From: Streptomyces sp. NBC_01233
GTDB lineage: Bacteria > Actinomycetota > Actinomycetes > Streptomycetales > Streptomycetaceae
Assembly (NCBI RefSeq): GCF_035989305.1
Contig: NZ_CP108514.1
Coordinates: 7,358,501 to 7,422,500, forward strand
Reading direction: 5' to 3'
Length of the DNA stretch: 64,000 nt
Shown: one piece after another, positions 16,208 to 24,885 of the stretch
How the letters are laid out: every line of letters starts with the position of its first letter
Position numbering within the stretch: position 1 is the stretch's first letter
Notes under the pieces: model-generated
Seen by the model: the letters and a program-made list of their open reading frames with translations, nothing else
Database searches by the model: none
What the model was told of the DNA's origin: nothing
Position numbers and translations under genes: made by a program

Positions 16208-16972
16208 TCAGCGGTTGCGGGAGAATGTGATGCTCGGGTCGACCGGTCGGGCCGCCGAGACGGAGGGGGCGGGAGCCGACGCCGACGCCTGGCCCGGGAG
16301 ACTGGTGAGGGCTGGGCTGGCGGCGAGCGCGGCGGCCACGATCGGAGAACTACGGCCGGCGCCCTGGATGCGGTCGCGGGACGAGGCGGGTGCGGGGCGA
16401 TGGCGGGCCGCTACGTCCTGGGCGAGGCGGGGCTGCACCGCAACCTGAACACCGGAACGGTGCAGGGCCAGCGTGGCGTCGGCGACCTTCCCCAGGGCTT
16501 CGTCGCGGCTGGTGGCGGCGGGCAGTGTGTAGATGTCCAGGCGGGGATCGTGCCGCCAGCCGTGTTCGACCACGGCGAGTCCGGTGAGCCCGGAGGCGCG
16601 GCTGTCGATGGCCGCGACGATGCCGAGCCGCGGATGCTCGGCGAACGCGACATCGGGCTCGGCGTGCGGAGCCCGGGACGGGCCGGGCCCCGCGCTGGGT
16701 ACCAGGGAGGGGTTGAAGACGGCGTCCGTGTCGACCCGGAACCCGGCGTTGCGCAGCAGCGCGACGGCCCGGGTGGCGCGGCCCTGCCCGTCACGCTGCT
16801 GGTCGGTCAGGGCGTGCAGGGTCGGCTCGCCCAGGACGGGGCGGAAGTCGAGCCGCTCCAGCATCCAGGTGCCAGCGGCGAGGTTCTTGGGGTTCGCGGC
16901 GACGATGCCGTAGTCGGGGTGGCGGCCGACGGTGACGTCGGCCAGCAGTTCTTCGGCGAAGGTGGGCAACAC
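16208..16972 (-). CDS. Hypothetical element protein, 254 aa
   Basis: This 254-residue protein shows two similar alpha/beta halves, each with a strand such as YGIVAANPK or LGIVAAIDS preceded by HP, then a long helix. The duplication suggests an internally repeated fold. The last 65 residues are Ala/Pro/Ser-rich. No family is recognised. It lies just upstream of the coupling protein (106-bp gap), so it may belong to the transfer module. The stop is followed directly by the coupling-protein leader. Confidence 0.6.
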   Translation of the reverse strand: MLPTFAEELLADVTVGRHPDYGIVAANPKNLAAGTWMLERLDFRPVLGEPTLHALTDQQRDGQGRATRAVALLRNAGFRVDTDAVFNPSLVPSAGPGPSRAPHAEPDVAFAEHPRLGIVAAIDSRASGLTGLAVVEHGWRHDPRLDIYTLPAATSRDEALGKVADATLALHRSGVQVAVQPRLAQDVAARHRPAPASSRDRIQGAGRSSPIVAAALAASPALTSLPGQASASAPAPSVSAARPVDPSITFSRNR

Positions 16973-17068
16973 GGCTGATCCATCCGGTGGCTCGATGACG
17001 AGGGAGGTCGAGGGTCAGAACGGTTCTGCTGGTGAGGGGCATGCGGCGTACTCCGAGACGGGAAGAGA

Positions 17069-17896
17069 TCAGCGACCAGGGGTGGTGGAGGGACGTACGG
17101 GTGGTGGCACGGGACGTGGGGGAGGGTCCGTCGCCAGGCGCGTGCGGACCGTGCGCGATCCGGCCGACGGCGAGGGCGAGAGAGCAGCGCTCACCCGTGG
17201 CTGAGCAGAGGCCGGCCGGGCGGTCCCGTCTATCGGACTTCGGCCCTTGGACGTGAGCAGGGCCGAGTTGCACAGGACGGTGAACCCCTCGGCCTGCAAC
17301 TCTGCGAAAGCCCGGGTCACGGCCCGCCGCTGCTCGGTCGGATCGCTCATGGCCGAGGGCAGCCGGTGGTAGCGCTCCCCGTCGAATGAGACGGCGGCGA
17401 TGAAACCCGCACGGTGGAGCACGGCGTCGGCGACGCGCTCCTGCCAGGAGCGTTGCCGCTCGGGGCGTGGCGGCACGCCGAGCTGGTCCAGGCGTGTGTC
17501 GATGGCGGCGAGCAGACTCGGGACGCTGCCGCCGTACCGGGCGTCGGGGCCGCCGGGTTCCGAGTCGTAGATCTCTTCGTACACCGAGGGCCCGGTGTCC
17601 CTGTGGCGGATCGCCGTCCAGCTCTCGGGGAACTCGGGGTCCTCGCTGGGTGGTTCCTGCGGCGGCGAGATGATCAGCGAACTGCCGTCGGGGAGGGCGG
17701 CGTGGACGATGTAGTCGCTCAAGCCGTACTCGACGGTGACCTCCTGGCCGCGCTGGCGGAGGGGAGCAGTGAGGTGGCCGTACCCGTGATCCTCTTTCGG
17801 ATCCTCGGACACAGCAGGCGAGGGGGAGGTGCTGGTCCACGCGGTGATGTGTGGTCCCTCTCGCTCGAAGGTGATCAGGGGGTTGTCCTGGTGCAT
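17069..17896 (-). CDS. Hypothetical element protein, 275 aa
   Basis: A 275-residue protein beginning MHQDNPLITFEREGP. The middle (VTVEYGLSDYIVHAALPDGSS) resembles the hairpin of DUF317-like proteins. A second segment (QERVADAVLHRAGFIA, then a Glu/Ala helix) repeats part of that layout, so a remote DUF317-type duplication is possible. The tail after residue about 215 is Ser/Pro/Arg-rich. It lies between the VirB4-proximal genes and the coupling-protein group on the same strand. Function unknown. Confidence 0.6.
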   Translation of the reverse strand: MHQDNPLITFEREGPHITAWTSTSPSPAVSEDPKEDHGYGHLTAPLRQRGQEVTVEYGLSDYIVHAALPDGSSLIISPPQEPPSEDPEFPESWTAIRHRDTGPSVYEEIYDSEPGGPDARYGGSVPSLLAAIDTRLDQLGVPPRPERQRSWQERVADAVLHRAGFIAAVSFDGERYHRLPSAMSDPTEQRRAVTRAFAELQAEGFTVLCNSALLTSKGRSPIDGTARPASAQPRVSAALSPSPSAGSRTVRTRLATDPPPRPVPPPVRPSTTPGR

Positions 17897-18029
17897 GGGC
17901 TTTCTCCGTGGTGGGGTGTTCCAGCGGTCGGCGGCGCGGGCTGCGGGCACGTGGTGCCGGGCGGGCGGTGGTCCACGAGGATCTGGCGATCGGAAGGTTT
18001 GGTCCCGCCGGGACTCGCTGCTACGGCCG

Positions 18030-18728
18030 TCAGCGGGAGCGCCCCGACACCGGTGGGCCGGGTGCCGGTGGCGCCGGGGGAGAAGCGGGCAGGGGCCCGC
18101 GCCGGCCGGAGGTGGATCGGGCGAGGGCCACGCGTGCCTGTTCGGTCCGCGAAGACTGTTCGCGGTCCGCTCGGCCGGCCAGGTGGTCGGCGGCCCGTAC
18201 GAGGGCCGGGCCGCGGATGGACAGCTCGTCGGCGTAGTGCCAGCCGTCGGCGTTGCGGTCCTCCTCTGCCTGGCTCTCGTAGAGCTTCCGCGAGCCGGGG
18301 AGCGAGGCGTCCATGAGGGCCATGATCTGATCCCACTCGCGCTGGAGCTGTCCCGCCTGTTCCAGGGTGGTGTCGATCCCGCGCAGCCGGCGGAGGTCTT
18401 CGCTGACCGGTCCCTCGACGTAGTCGGCACCACGGGCGGCAGCGCGGACGCCGGCCAGGACCTCGGGACCGTGGGCGAGGAAGACCTCCACGTGTTTCCA
18501 TGCCTCGGCGTCGCGTTTCACCTTGCCGTCCTCGTATCCCTGCTCGTCGACGGGCCAGCCGTCGCCGTCGCAGAAGGAGTCCGAGACCGCGTCCCAGGCG
18601 TCGGACGCCTGCCTGATCCCGGCGGCGGCGGAGGCCAGCGCCGGGATGTGCCTCCGCCACGCCAGGCGGTCGGTGGCCGCCGTCGGCCGATTTTCGGCCA
18701 GGCCGGGAGAACTGGGAGAAGCAGACAT
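18030..18728 (-). CDS. Hypothetical helical protein, 232 aa
   Basis: A 232-residue, mostly helical and acidic protein with several Trp (WRRHIPALA, AWDAVSDSF, EAWKHVEVFL, DGWHYADEL) and a Pro-rich tail from residue about 200. It may carry a coiled coil in the LRRLRGIDTTLEQAGQLQ region. It is encoded 21 bases after the VirB4-like gene and is therefore probably part of the transfer operon, but no known transfer family matches. Confidence 0.6.
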   Translation of the reverse strand: MSASPSSPGLAENRPTAATDRLAWRRHIPALASAAAGIRQASDAWDAVSDSFCDGDGWPVDEQGYEDGKVKRDAEAWKHVEVFLAHGPEVLAGVRAAARGADYVEGPVSEDLRRLRGIDTTLEQAGQLQREWDQIMALMDASLPGSRKLYESQAEEDRNADGWHYADELSIRGPALVRAADHLAGRADREQSSRTEQARVALARSTSGRRGPLPASPPAPPAPGPPVSGRSR

Positions 18729-18749
18729 AATCGATCCTCCGGACAGGCG

Positions 18750-20255
18750 CTATGCCGACATGCGGGCGTCGGTGTCGAACAGTTCGCGTTCGGCCGGGTG
18801 CAGGATGTGCTGCGTAATGAAGGAACGGCCCGCGACCTTCCACAGGCCCCGGCCCTTGGTCAGGGCGGACACCGCCTGGGTCTCGACGCCGGTCAGGCCG
18901 AGCAGCGACGCGGCGGCGTCGAGCTGGTCGGGCTCCTGGCGGTAGATGATGCGGGTGGAGCAGTCGGCCAGGAGGCCCTCGGCCAGCACCCGGCCGCGCG
19001 AGCCGGCATCGCCCGCCGAGAGCAGATCGCTGAGCCGGTGGATGACCATGAGGTTTGCGATGCCGAGACCCCGGCTGAGCTTCCACTGGCTCTGCATCCG
19101 TTCGAGCAGGCCGACGTGCCTCATCAGCCGCCACGCCTCGTCGTAGATCACCCAGCGCCGGCCCCCGTCCGGATCGGACAGAGCGCTCTCCATCCATGCC
19201 GAGGCGCAGGTCATGGCCAAGACCAAGGCGGTGTCGTCGCCGGAGCCGCCGAGGCGGGAGAGGTCGATGGACAGCATCGGCGCGGTCGGGTCGAAGGCCA
19301 CCGTCGAGGGGGCGTCGAACATGCCGCTGAGGTCGCCGTGCACTAGGCGGCGCAGGGCGTGCGCGAGGTCCTGGGCGGCCGACCCGAGATGTCCGGTCTG
19401 GTGGCCGAGGGCCCGGTCGAGGCGTTCGGGCGAGCCGAGGGCGTACGCGATCTCGCCGAGCAGCGGCACCATGCCACGTGCGGCGGCCTCGGCGACGACC
19501 AGGTCGAGGGCGAGGTCGAGGGCGGTGTGCTCCATCGGCAGCAGGTCGCGCTTGAGGACGGTGCGCGCCAGGCCGGCCAGGAGCAGTAGACGCCGCTTTC
19601 GGACCTCGGTCGCCCAGTCGTCCTCGCTGACGGAGGCAGGCCGGGCCGGGGCATCCAGTGGATTCAGCCGGCCCGGGAGACCGGGACCCAGGGCGATGCT
19701 GTAGCCGCCGAGGGCCTGTGCGACGCCGGTCCACTCGCCCTTCGGGTCGCAGGGGATGTAGATCCGGTAGCCGTGGGCGATCGACCGGGTGGCGATGGAC
19801 TTCGCCAGCGCGGACTTGCCCATGCCGATGATCCCGGCGAGGACCGCGTTGGGGTTCGTGAAGCCCTCGATCCGGCCGCTGCTGTACAGCGAGAACGGGT
19901 CGAAACAGAAGGCGGCTTCGGCGTGGACGTCGCGGCCGATGAAGATGCCTTCCGCCCCCAGTCCGCCCTCGGCCACGAAGGGGTACGCCCCCGAAGCGGT
20001 GGCGGTGGTCATCCGGTGGGCGGGAAGGCTGAGCTTGCCGCCCCGGGCCGAGGCCGGACCGGGACGACCGGTCGGCGGGTAGGTCGGCCGCAGCTCCGGG
20101 TCGAGGGCTTCCTCGGCGCGGTGCTTGGGCGGTGTTCCGGCGAGGCGCGCCTGGCGGCGGGCCTCGGCGAATCCGGCTCGGGCGGCCCTCTGCTGGGCCC
20201 GCGAAGCCTTGTGCGGCACGTAGAGGGGAGAGGCGCTGGCGCGGGTACGGGGCAT
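18750..20255 (-). CDS. VirB4/TraC-like conjugation ATPase
   Basis: This 501-residue protein is the motor ATPase of the type IV-like mating channel. After a basic N-terminus, a beta-rich segment leads to Walker A (GIIGMGKSALAKS, about residue 142). Walker B is RWVIYDEAW at about 345, followed by the arginine-rich and RQEPDQLDAA segments of the VirB4 C-terminal half. It is shorter than Gram-negative VirB4 (about 800 residues) because its N-terminal partner region seems to be supplied by the SCO6880-like protein encoded upstream, an arrangement usual in Streptomyces integrative elements. It lies in the transfer operon. Confidence 0.85.
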   Translation of the reverse strand: MPRTRASASPLYVPHKASRAQQRAARAGFAEARRQARLAGTPPKHRAEEALDPELRPTYPPTGRPGPASARGGKLSLPAHRMTTATASGAYPFVAEGGLGAEGIFIGRDVHAEAAFCFDPFSLYSSGRIEGFTNPNAVLAGIIGMGKSALAKSIATRSIAHGYRIYIPCDPKGEWTGVAQALGGYSIALGPGLPGRLNPLDAPARPASVSEDDWATEVRKRRLLLLAGLARTVLKRDLLPMEHTALDLALDLVVAEAAARGMVPLLGEIAYALGSPERLDRALGHQTGHLGSAAQDLAHALRRLVHGDLSGMFDAPSTVAFDPTAPMLSIDLSRLGGSGDDTALVLAMTCASAWMESALSDPDGGRRWVIYDEAWRLMRHVGLLERMQSQWKLSRGLGIANLMVIHRLSDLLSAGDAGSRGRVLAEGLLADCSTRIIYRQEPDQLDAAASLLGLTGVETQAVSALTKGRGLWKVAGRSFITQHILHPAERELFDTDARMSA

Positions 20256-20282
20256 GAACGTTTCTCCGGACAGGTGATGGGG

Positions 20283-20735
20283 TCAGCGACGGACGAGGCC
20301 GGTGAACGGCGCGTACAGGTCGGCCGGGGTGGTACGGCGGCGGACCAGGTGCGCGGCGCGCTGATGGCGCTGGCAGATGGTCAGCTCCGGTGCCCCTTCG
20401 GGCAGGCCGGCCTGGCACGCCTCGGGTTCGGGCACCTCCCCCGAATCCGGCCGGGGCGCCGCGTGATAGGCGGCGTGAACGTGGTCGGCGGCCTGCCAGA
20501 TCCGGGTGCGGGCGGCGCGAAGCTGGTTACCTTCGATCGGCACGAGCTGACCGGTACGCGCGGCATGGGCGTCGAGCAGCCCGTGCACCGAGACAAGGTG
20601 GGAGTGCAGGGCGTCCAGCTCTGCCCGGCTGGTGACGAGCGGGCCGCCGGGGAGGTTGAGCGCGCGGTGGAAGTCGAGCGCGGCGGTGGCGAAGGGCACG
20701 AAGTCCTGCGCGGTCGGGCTGGCGGTGCGGGACAT
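20283..20735 (-). CDS. Hypothetical transfer-operon protein, 150 aa
   Basis: A 150-residue helical protein between the SCO6880-like and VirB4-like genes, 27 bases from the latter. Helices carry regularly spaced Leu, Ala and His (LDALHSHLVSVHGLLDAHA); two Cys appear in the later part (EACQAG, TICQRH). The constant position between two channel genes suggests a channel accessory protein, but no family is recognised. I used ATG 20735 rather than longer upstream options because it has a natural N-terminus after the previous stop. Confidence 0.6.
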   Translation of the reverse strand: MSRTASPTAQDFVPFATAALDFHRALNLPGGPLVTSRAELDALHSHLVSVHGLLDAHAARTGQLVPIEGNQLRAARTRIWQAADHVHAAYHAAPRPDSGEVPEPEACQAGLPEGAPELTICQRHQRAAHLVRRRTTPADLYAPFTGLVRR

Positions 20736-20770
20736 GAGGGTGCTCTTTCGAAGGGAGGGAAGGGCCGGCG

Positions 20771-22300
20771 TCAGGCGGCGAGCGCGAGCGGCAGGGCTGC
20801 GGCGGTGAACGCTTCGGCCTGCTGCCAGGTCAGCGGCCGGACGTCGAGCTGGGCGCCGACGGCGGCGGTCTCCACGACCGCGCAGGCGGAGCGGAGTTCG
20901 TCCTCGGAGTCGGCCGAGACGGTCAGCAGCCCCGTGAGTGCGACATCGGCGTGGCCCGCGATGAGCTGGCGCTCGCGGGACTTGATGTCCTGGTACTCGA
21001 TCGAGTCCGCCTCGGAGTCGACCTGGCCGCGCCGGGCCCGCTCGGCGGCATCGGCGATCACGCTGGCCTTCTTGCGCTGGACGTCGCGCAGCGCGGCGTC
21101 CAGTCCCTTCGGCTCGTACGAGAGCGACAGCGTGCGCCGGACGCCGCCGGTGAACAGGAGCTGGTGCAGGAAGCCGGCCGACGTTTCGGTCCTCGGCCAG
21201 TTCTCCACCCAGTACGTGGCGTGGACGGCCGAGTCGGTCGCGATGTGATCCGCCTTCTCGACGACCACGACAGGTCCGGCTGCGGCGGGCTCGGCCTCGG
21301 GACGGCCGGCGGTGGACCACCGGTCCAGCGCCGTGAGGGCCTTGGGATCGTAGGCGGTGCGCACGACGGCCGCGATCTCGCGGGCGGTGAGCCAGCCGGT
21401 GGGGTTGAGCCCGGCGGTCCGCGCGGCCTGGTCGAAGGTGGAGGTCAGCTGCGCCAGGACGCTGAAGGAGCCGGTCAGGCCACCGCCGGCCTGGTTGATC
21501 AGCCGTCGCGCGGCCCTGATGTCCAGCGCTACCGCGACGTACGCCTCGTGGGGTGCCGCCGCCGGGCCCGCGCTCTGGATCAGCTCGCTGTAGATCGCGC
21601 CAGCCGTGGGGGCGTGGGGCCGGCCGTGCTCTTCCCAGTAGCGGCGAAGAGCGTCGCCGGAGTCCGGGACGGTGCGCTCGATCACCTGGATGCGGGCGAT
21701 CTGCCCAGTACGGGCCAGCGCGGCCAGCGCGCGTCCCCAGCCGTTGACGTTGGCCTGCTGAGTGCCCGGGTCGAGCAGCGCGTAGGCGCGGGAGGAGACC
21801 TTGACCACGGCGGTCAGCGTGCCGCTGTGGGGATCGTGGACCGCACCGTACCTATCGTCGGGGGCGGTGACCACACGCAGGCTGGCGGCGGTGCCGGGAA
21901 GGTGGAGGAGTCCTTCGCGGGTCGGCCGACGGGAGGGCCGTGTGAGCCAGACGAGCTGGCCGCGCATCCGGCGCAGGACGTACCGGGTGACGATCGGAGC
22001 CCACTCCGCCAGGGCACGGCCACGGTGGCGGACGAAGACGAACAGGGCGATGACGGCCCACAGCGGGATGAGCTGGAGGGCGCCGACCACGCCGCGGGTG
22101 AGGACGACGGCGAGAAGGAGAAGGCCCGTGAGGCTGGCGACGATCAGCTGCGGGGCGGTCAGCCCGAGCAGGATGCCGCGCCTGCTGCGGTGGGGGAACT
22201 TCACGGTGGCCGTAGGGGCCTGGTGCTTGCCGGACATGGTGGTTTCCAGACGGTGGGAGCGGGCGGAGGACGGGGCGCGCGGCGCTCTTCTCGAGGTCAT
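20771..22300 (-). CDS. SCO6880-like conjugation protein (VirB3/VirB4-N type)
   Basis: A 509-residue protein of the family named after S. coelicolor SCO6880. Two membrane segments lie at residues about 45-90 (ILLGLTAPQLIVASLTG, then LIPLWAVIALFVFV). A large cytoplasmic part contains the VirB4 N-terminal-like fold but no Walker A, so it cannot be an ATPase alone. It most likely anchors the VirB4-like ATPase encoded two genes downstream. AGAGGAG lies 7 nt before ATG 22300; a second in-frame ATG at 22237 is also possible. Confidence 0.8.
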   Translation of the reverse strand: MTSRRAPRAPSSARSHRLETTMSGKHQAPTATVKFPHRSRRGILLGLTAPQLIVASLTGLLLLAVVLTRGVVGALQLIPLWAVIALFVFVRHRGRALAEWAPIVTRYVLRRMRGQLVWLTRPSRRPTREGLLHLPGTAASLRVVTAPDDRYGAVHDPHSGTLTAVVKVSSRAYALLDPGTQQANVNGWGRALAALARTGQIARIQVIERTVPDSGDALRRYWEEHGRPHAPTAGAIYSELIQSAGPAAAPHEAYVAVALDIRAARRLINQAGGGLTGSFSVLAQLTSTFDQAARTAGLNPTGWLTAREIAAVVRTAYDPKALTALDRWSTAGRPEAEPAAAGPVVVVEKADHIATDSAVHATYWVENWPRTETSAGFLHQLLFTGGVRRTLSLSYEPKGLDAALRDVQRKKASVIADAAERARRGQVDSEADSIEYQDIKSRERQLIAGHADVALTGLLTVSADSEDELRSACAVVETAAVGAQLDVRPLTWQQAEAFTAAALPLALAA

Positions 22301-22372
22301 GGAGGGACTCCTCTGCTGGGTCGGGCGGGGTGGGGCGGGCCGTGGTGTACGGCCCGCCCCGGGGTGATCGGG

Positions 22373-23770
22373 TCAGGAACCCGACGGCGGCTGGTTGGGG
22401 AACACCCAGTTCGTCGGCGTCGGAGAACCGGTGGCCGACGGTCCGGCGGGAGGCGGCGGCGCAGTCGCGGGGCCGACAGGCGGCAGGGAGGTCATGCTGC
22501 CGCCCGGTGCCGACGCGCCGACGAGATAGTCGGAACTGCCGGTGGCGCCGGTGACGAGCACCCCGGACCCTTCCGCTTCGTCCGCGCCGGGACGTGTGAT
22601 CAGCGGTGGGATCCCGGGCCGCTGGATCAGGGCCCGGCCCTTGTCGCCGGTCGCGTTCGGGTCCTCGCCGTACCGGAAGCGGGTCTGCTGCTTGGGCGGA
22701 CCGGCGTCGATATCCTCCTTGCTGAGGTTGCCGCCGGCGGGATTGATGCCGGAGGCGACGCCATCGGCGCCCGCACCGGGGACCTTGTTCGGGCCCTGGG
22801 GAGCGGGAGCGCCGGTGCCCGCCTGCATCGCCAGGGTGGCCGCGGTCTTCGCCGCCCCGGCGGCGACCGCCATGCCGGCGACGCCGGTGCGGTGCAGGTC
22901 GTCGTGGCCGCCGCCGTCGCTGGCCCAGTGCACGAACTTGTACGTCGCGTACGGGCAGAGCAGCACGAGGACCATCACGACGATGCCCGCCATCGCGTCG
23001 GACAGGGCGGCCATCCCGTCGCTCGCGTCGCTCTTGCCCATGGCGGAGACGCCGATCAGGAAGACCACCGTCATCAGGAGCTTGGAGACGACCAGGGTGG
23101 CGGTGGCCTCGATCCAGCCGCGCCGCCACCGCTTGGCGACCTCCCAGCCGCCGCCGGCTCCGGCGAACACGGCGAGCGAGACCATGATCAGGACGCCGAC
23201 CTTGCGCGCGACCATGACGCCCCAGTACAGGAAGGCGCCGATCGCGCACCCGAGGGCGACCAGGGCGGGGACGCCCCAGCCGAGGCCGTACATGGCCCCC
23301 AACTGGTTGACCTTCACCACGCGCCGGATCGCGTCGTCGACGGAGGTGTTGGCTGCATGGAACAGTCCGTCGGAGAGGGCGTCGACCACGGTGATGGCGA
23401 CGGTGGTGAAGGCGATGGCGGAGAAGCTGAAGAGGACGCCGGTCATGGTGCCGAACGCGGCCTGAGCAAGGGCGCGTTCGTCTCGTCGCCAGGCCGCGGT
23501 CATGAGCTGGATGCAGAAGATGCCGACGGTCAGGGCGAGCCCGATGGGCAGCAGGAGCTCGTAGTTGTCCCGGAACCATCCGGCGTTGAGGTCGATCGCG
23601 GTCGTCTCGTTGACGGCCTTCGCGGCGAGATCGGCGGCGCTGGCCGCCAGCTCGCCCATCGACTTCGCGATCCACGCGCCGATGCCGTCGGTGACGGTTC
23701 CGGCGGGGTTGGTGGCGAAGTCGACGGCGCCGCACACCTTGTCCATCAGCGGGAAGTCGCAGACTCCCAT
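22373..23770 (-). CDS. Polytopic VirB6/TrbL-like channel protein
   Basis: This 465-residue protein has an N-terminal amphipathic region, then six or so hydrophobic helices between residues about 70 and 290 (for example LLLPIGLALTVGIFCIQLM and GIVVMVLVLLCPYATYKFV), and a long Gly/Pro/Ser-rich cytoplasmic or external tail. Such topology fits the VirB6-type integral membrane subunit of a conjugation channel. In Streptomyces elements it is encoded directly upstream of the SCO6880-like gene, as here. The start ATG 23770 opens MGVCDFPLMDKVC. Confidence 0.8.
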   Translation of the reverse strand: MGVCDFPLMDKVCGAVDFATNPAGTVTDGIGAWIAKSMGELAASAADLAAKAVNETTAIDLNAGWFRDNYELLLPIGLALTVGIFCIQLMTAAWRRDERALAQAAFGTMTGVLFSFSAIAFTTVAITVVDALSDGLFHAANTSVDDAIRRVVKVNQLGAMYGLGWGVPALVALGCAIGAFLYWGVMVARKVGVLIMVSLAVFAGAGGGWEVAKRWRRGWIEATATLVVSKLLMTVVFLIGVSAMGKSDASDGMAALSDAMAGIVVMVLVLLCPYATYKFVHWASDGGGHDDLHRTGVAGMAVAAGAAKTAATLAMQAGTGAPAPQGPNKVPGAGADGVASGINPAGGNLSKEDIDAGPPKQQTRFRYGEDPNATGDKGRALIQRPGIPPLITRPGADEAEGSGVLVTGATGSSDYLVGASAPGGSMTSLPPVGPATAPPPPAGPSATGSPTPTNWVFPNQPPSGS

Positions 23771-23797
23771 GGCGATACTTCCTTTCCTGAACGGGGA

Positions 23798-24487
23798 TCA
23801 GGGCGCGACGGACGGCATGACGCCGACCAGGGCGCAAGGACGGTCGGGCCGGCACTGGACCGCGAGGGTGGTGGCACGGCTCTCCGCACCGCCGGCGGGT
23901 GAGCCCTTCCATGCGATCGACTGCTTGCCGGAGACCGTGACGGCGTAGACGTACGCCTGGGTGATCGCCCCGGGGTCTTCCTGGAGGGCCCGGGTGAACG
24001 CGTTCGGGAAGTGCCCCTCGTACACCTTGGCGGTGGCGAACTGGCCGTTGGCGGCCATCTCCTTCCACAGCACAGCCGAGGGAACGACCTTGTCGACCGA
24101 GGCCGGATCCGCGTACTTCGCCTCCGTGGTCAGCCACCCGTGCAGAACCTTCCGCAGCTCGGGATGCGAGTACGCACGGGTGTCGTAGGACCACAGTGCT
24201 GCCGCGGCTGCCTTTCCGTACGCGATCGGGTCATGGGTCTTCGGCGGGACCGGAAGAGCATGGGGATGGGTGTGCGGCGTGAGCGGCCCGGACGGTGATG
24301 CGGGTGAGGAGGAGGCCGTGGGTGAACTCGGCGGTGGGGCAGGGGATTCAGAAGGGCCCCTGCCGTCGCGGGTGAGGTACGCGGCCAGGCCGGCGAGGGC
24401 GACGAGCACCACCAGGACGACGGTGCCGAGCAGCGCCCGGCGGCGCACGCGAAATGCGCCGCCGGGGTGGGTGGAGTGCTGAGCCAT
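23798..24487 (-). CDS. TcpC/VirB8-like conjugal transfer protein
   Basis: A 229-residue protein with a short cytoplasmic N-terminus, one membrane segment (LLGTVVLVVLVALAGLAAYL, about 19-38), a Pro/Ser linker, and a C-terminal domain of about 140 residues. That domain has the helix-plus-curved-sheet (NTF2-like) pattern of TcpC and VirB8, the channel-assembly proteins of Gram-positive and Gram-negative conjugation. Its start codon overlaps the stop of the DUF6112 gene by one base (TGATG). It belongs to the transfer operon. Confidence 0.75.
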   Translation of the reverse strand: MAQHSTHPGGAFRVRRRALLGTVVLVVLVALAGLAAYLTRDGRGPSESPAPPPSSPTASSSPASPSGPLTPHTHPHALPVPPKTHDPIAYGKAAAAALWSYDTRAYSHPELRKVLHGWLTTEAKYADPASVDKVVPSAVLWKEMAANGQFATAKVYEGHFPNAFTRALQEDPGAITQAYVYAVTVSGKQSIAWKGSPAGGAESRATTLAVQCRPDRPCALVGVMPSVAP

Positions 24488-24795
24488 CAGTGGACCTGCG
24501 TCCCCAGCGTGCTGAAGAAGGCCACCACGCCGTTCGCCGCGCCGAGCAGAAGGGCCGCGCCGGCGCTCACCAGCACGCCCTTCTTACCGTTGGCCTCCGC
24601 CTGGTGGCCGCCGGAGTGGTGGCCCCAGGCCCACACGCCCGCGCTGACGGCGAGGGCGCCGACCACGGCGATGAGGCCGAAGAGGTTGATGGAGCCCATC
24701 ACCTGCTTGAGGACGGACAGACCCGGCAGACCGCCCTCGTTCGGCTTGATTCCGGGGTCGTAGGCGAGCTGTATGACCTGGTCGGCGAGATACAT
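24487..24795 (-). CDS. DUF6112 membrane protein, possible pilin-like subunit
   Basis: A 102-residue protein with two membrane segments (INLFGLIAVVGALAVSAGVWAW and VLVSAGAALLLGAANGVVAF) separated by a short basic loop. Size and topology match DUF6112, which is always found in Streptomyces transfer operons, and resemble VirB2-type pilins. ATG 24795 is used as start; an in-frame ATG 27 bases upstream is possible but gives an unlikely N-terminus. The stop overlaps the TcpC-like start by one base. Confidence 0.75.
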   Translation of the reverse strand: MYLADQVIQLAYDPGIKPNEGGLPGLSVLKQVMGSINLFGLIAVVGALAVSAGVWAWGHHSGGHQAEANGKKGVLVSAGAALLLGAANGVVAFFSTLGTQVH

Positions 24796-24885
24796 GGAGA
24801 ACTCCAGTTCGATTACGTGCACGCCAAGGCCCGCTGGGGCGAAGCGGCGGTGCGAGGAAAGGGGGAGAGGGGGAAGAAGCGCCGG

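Noticed and set aside
20951..23902. 983-codon plus-strand frame opposite the transfer genes
   Set aside because: It crosses two well-supported minus-strand genes and has no recognisable domain; a codon-bias shadow.
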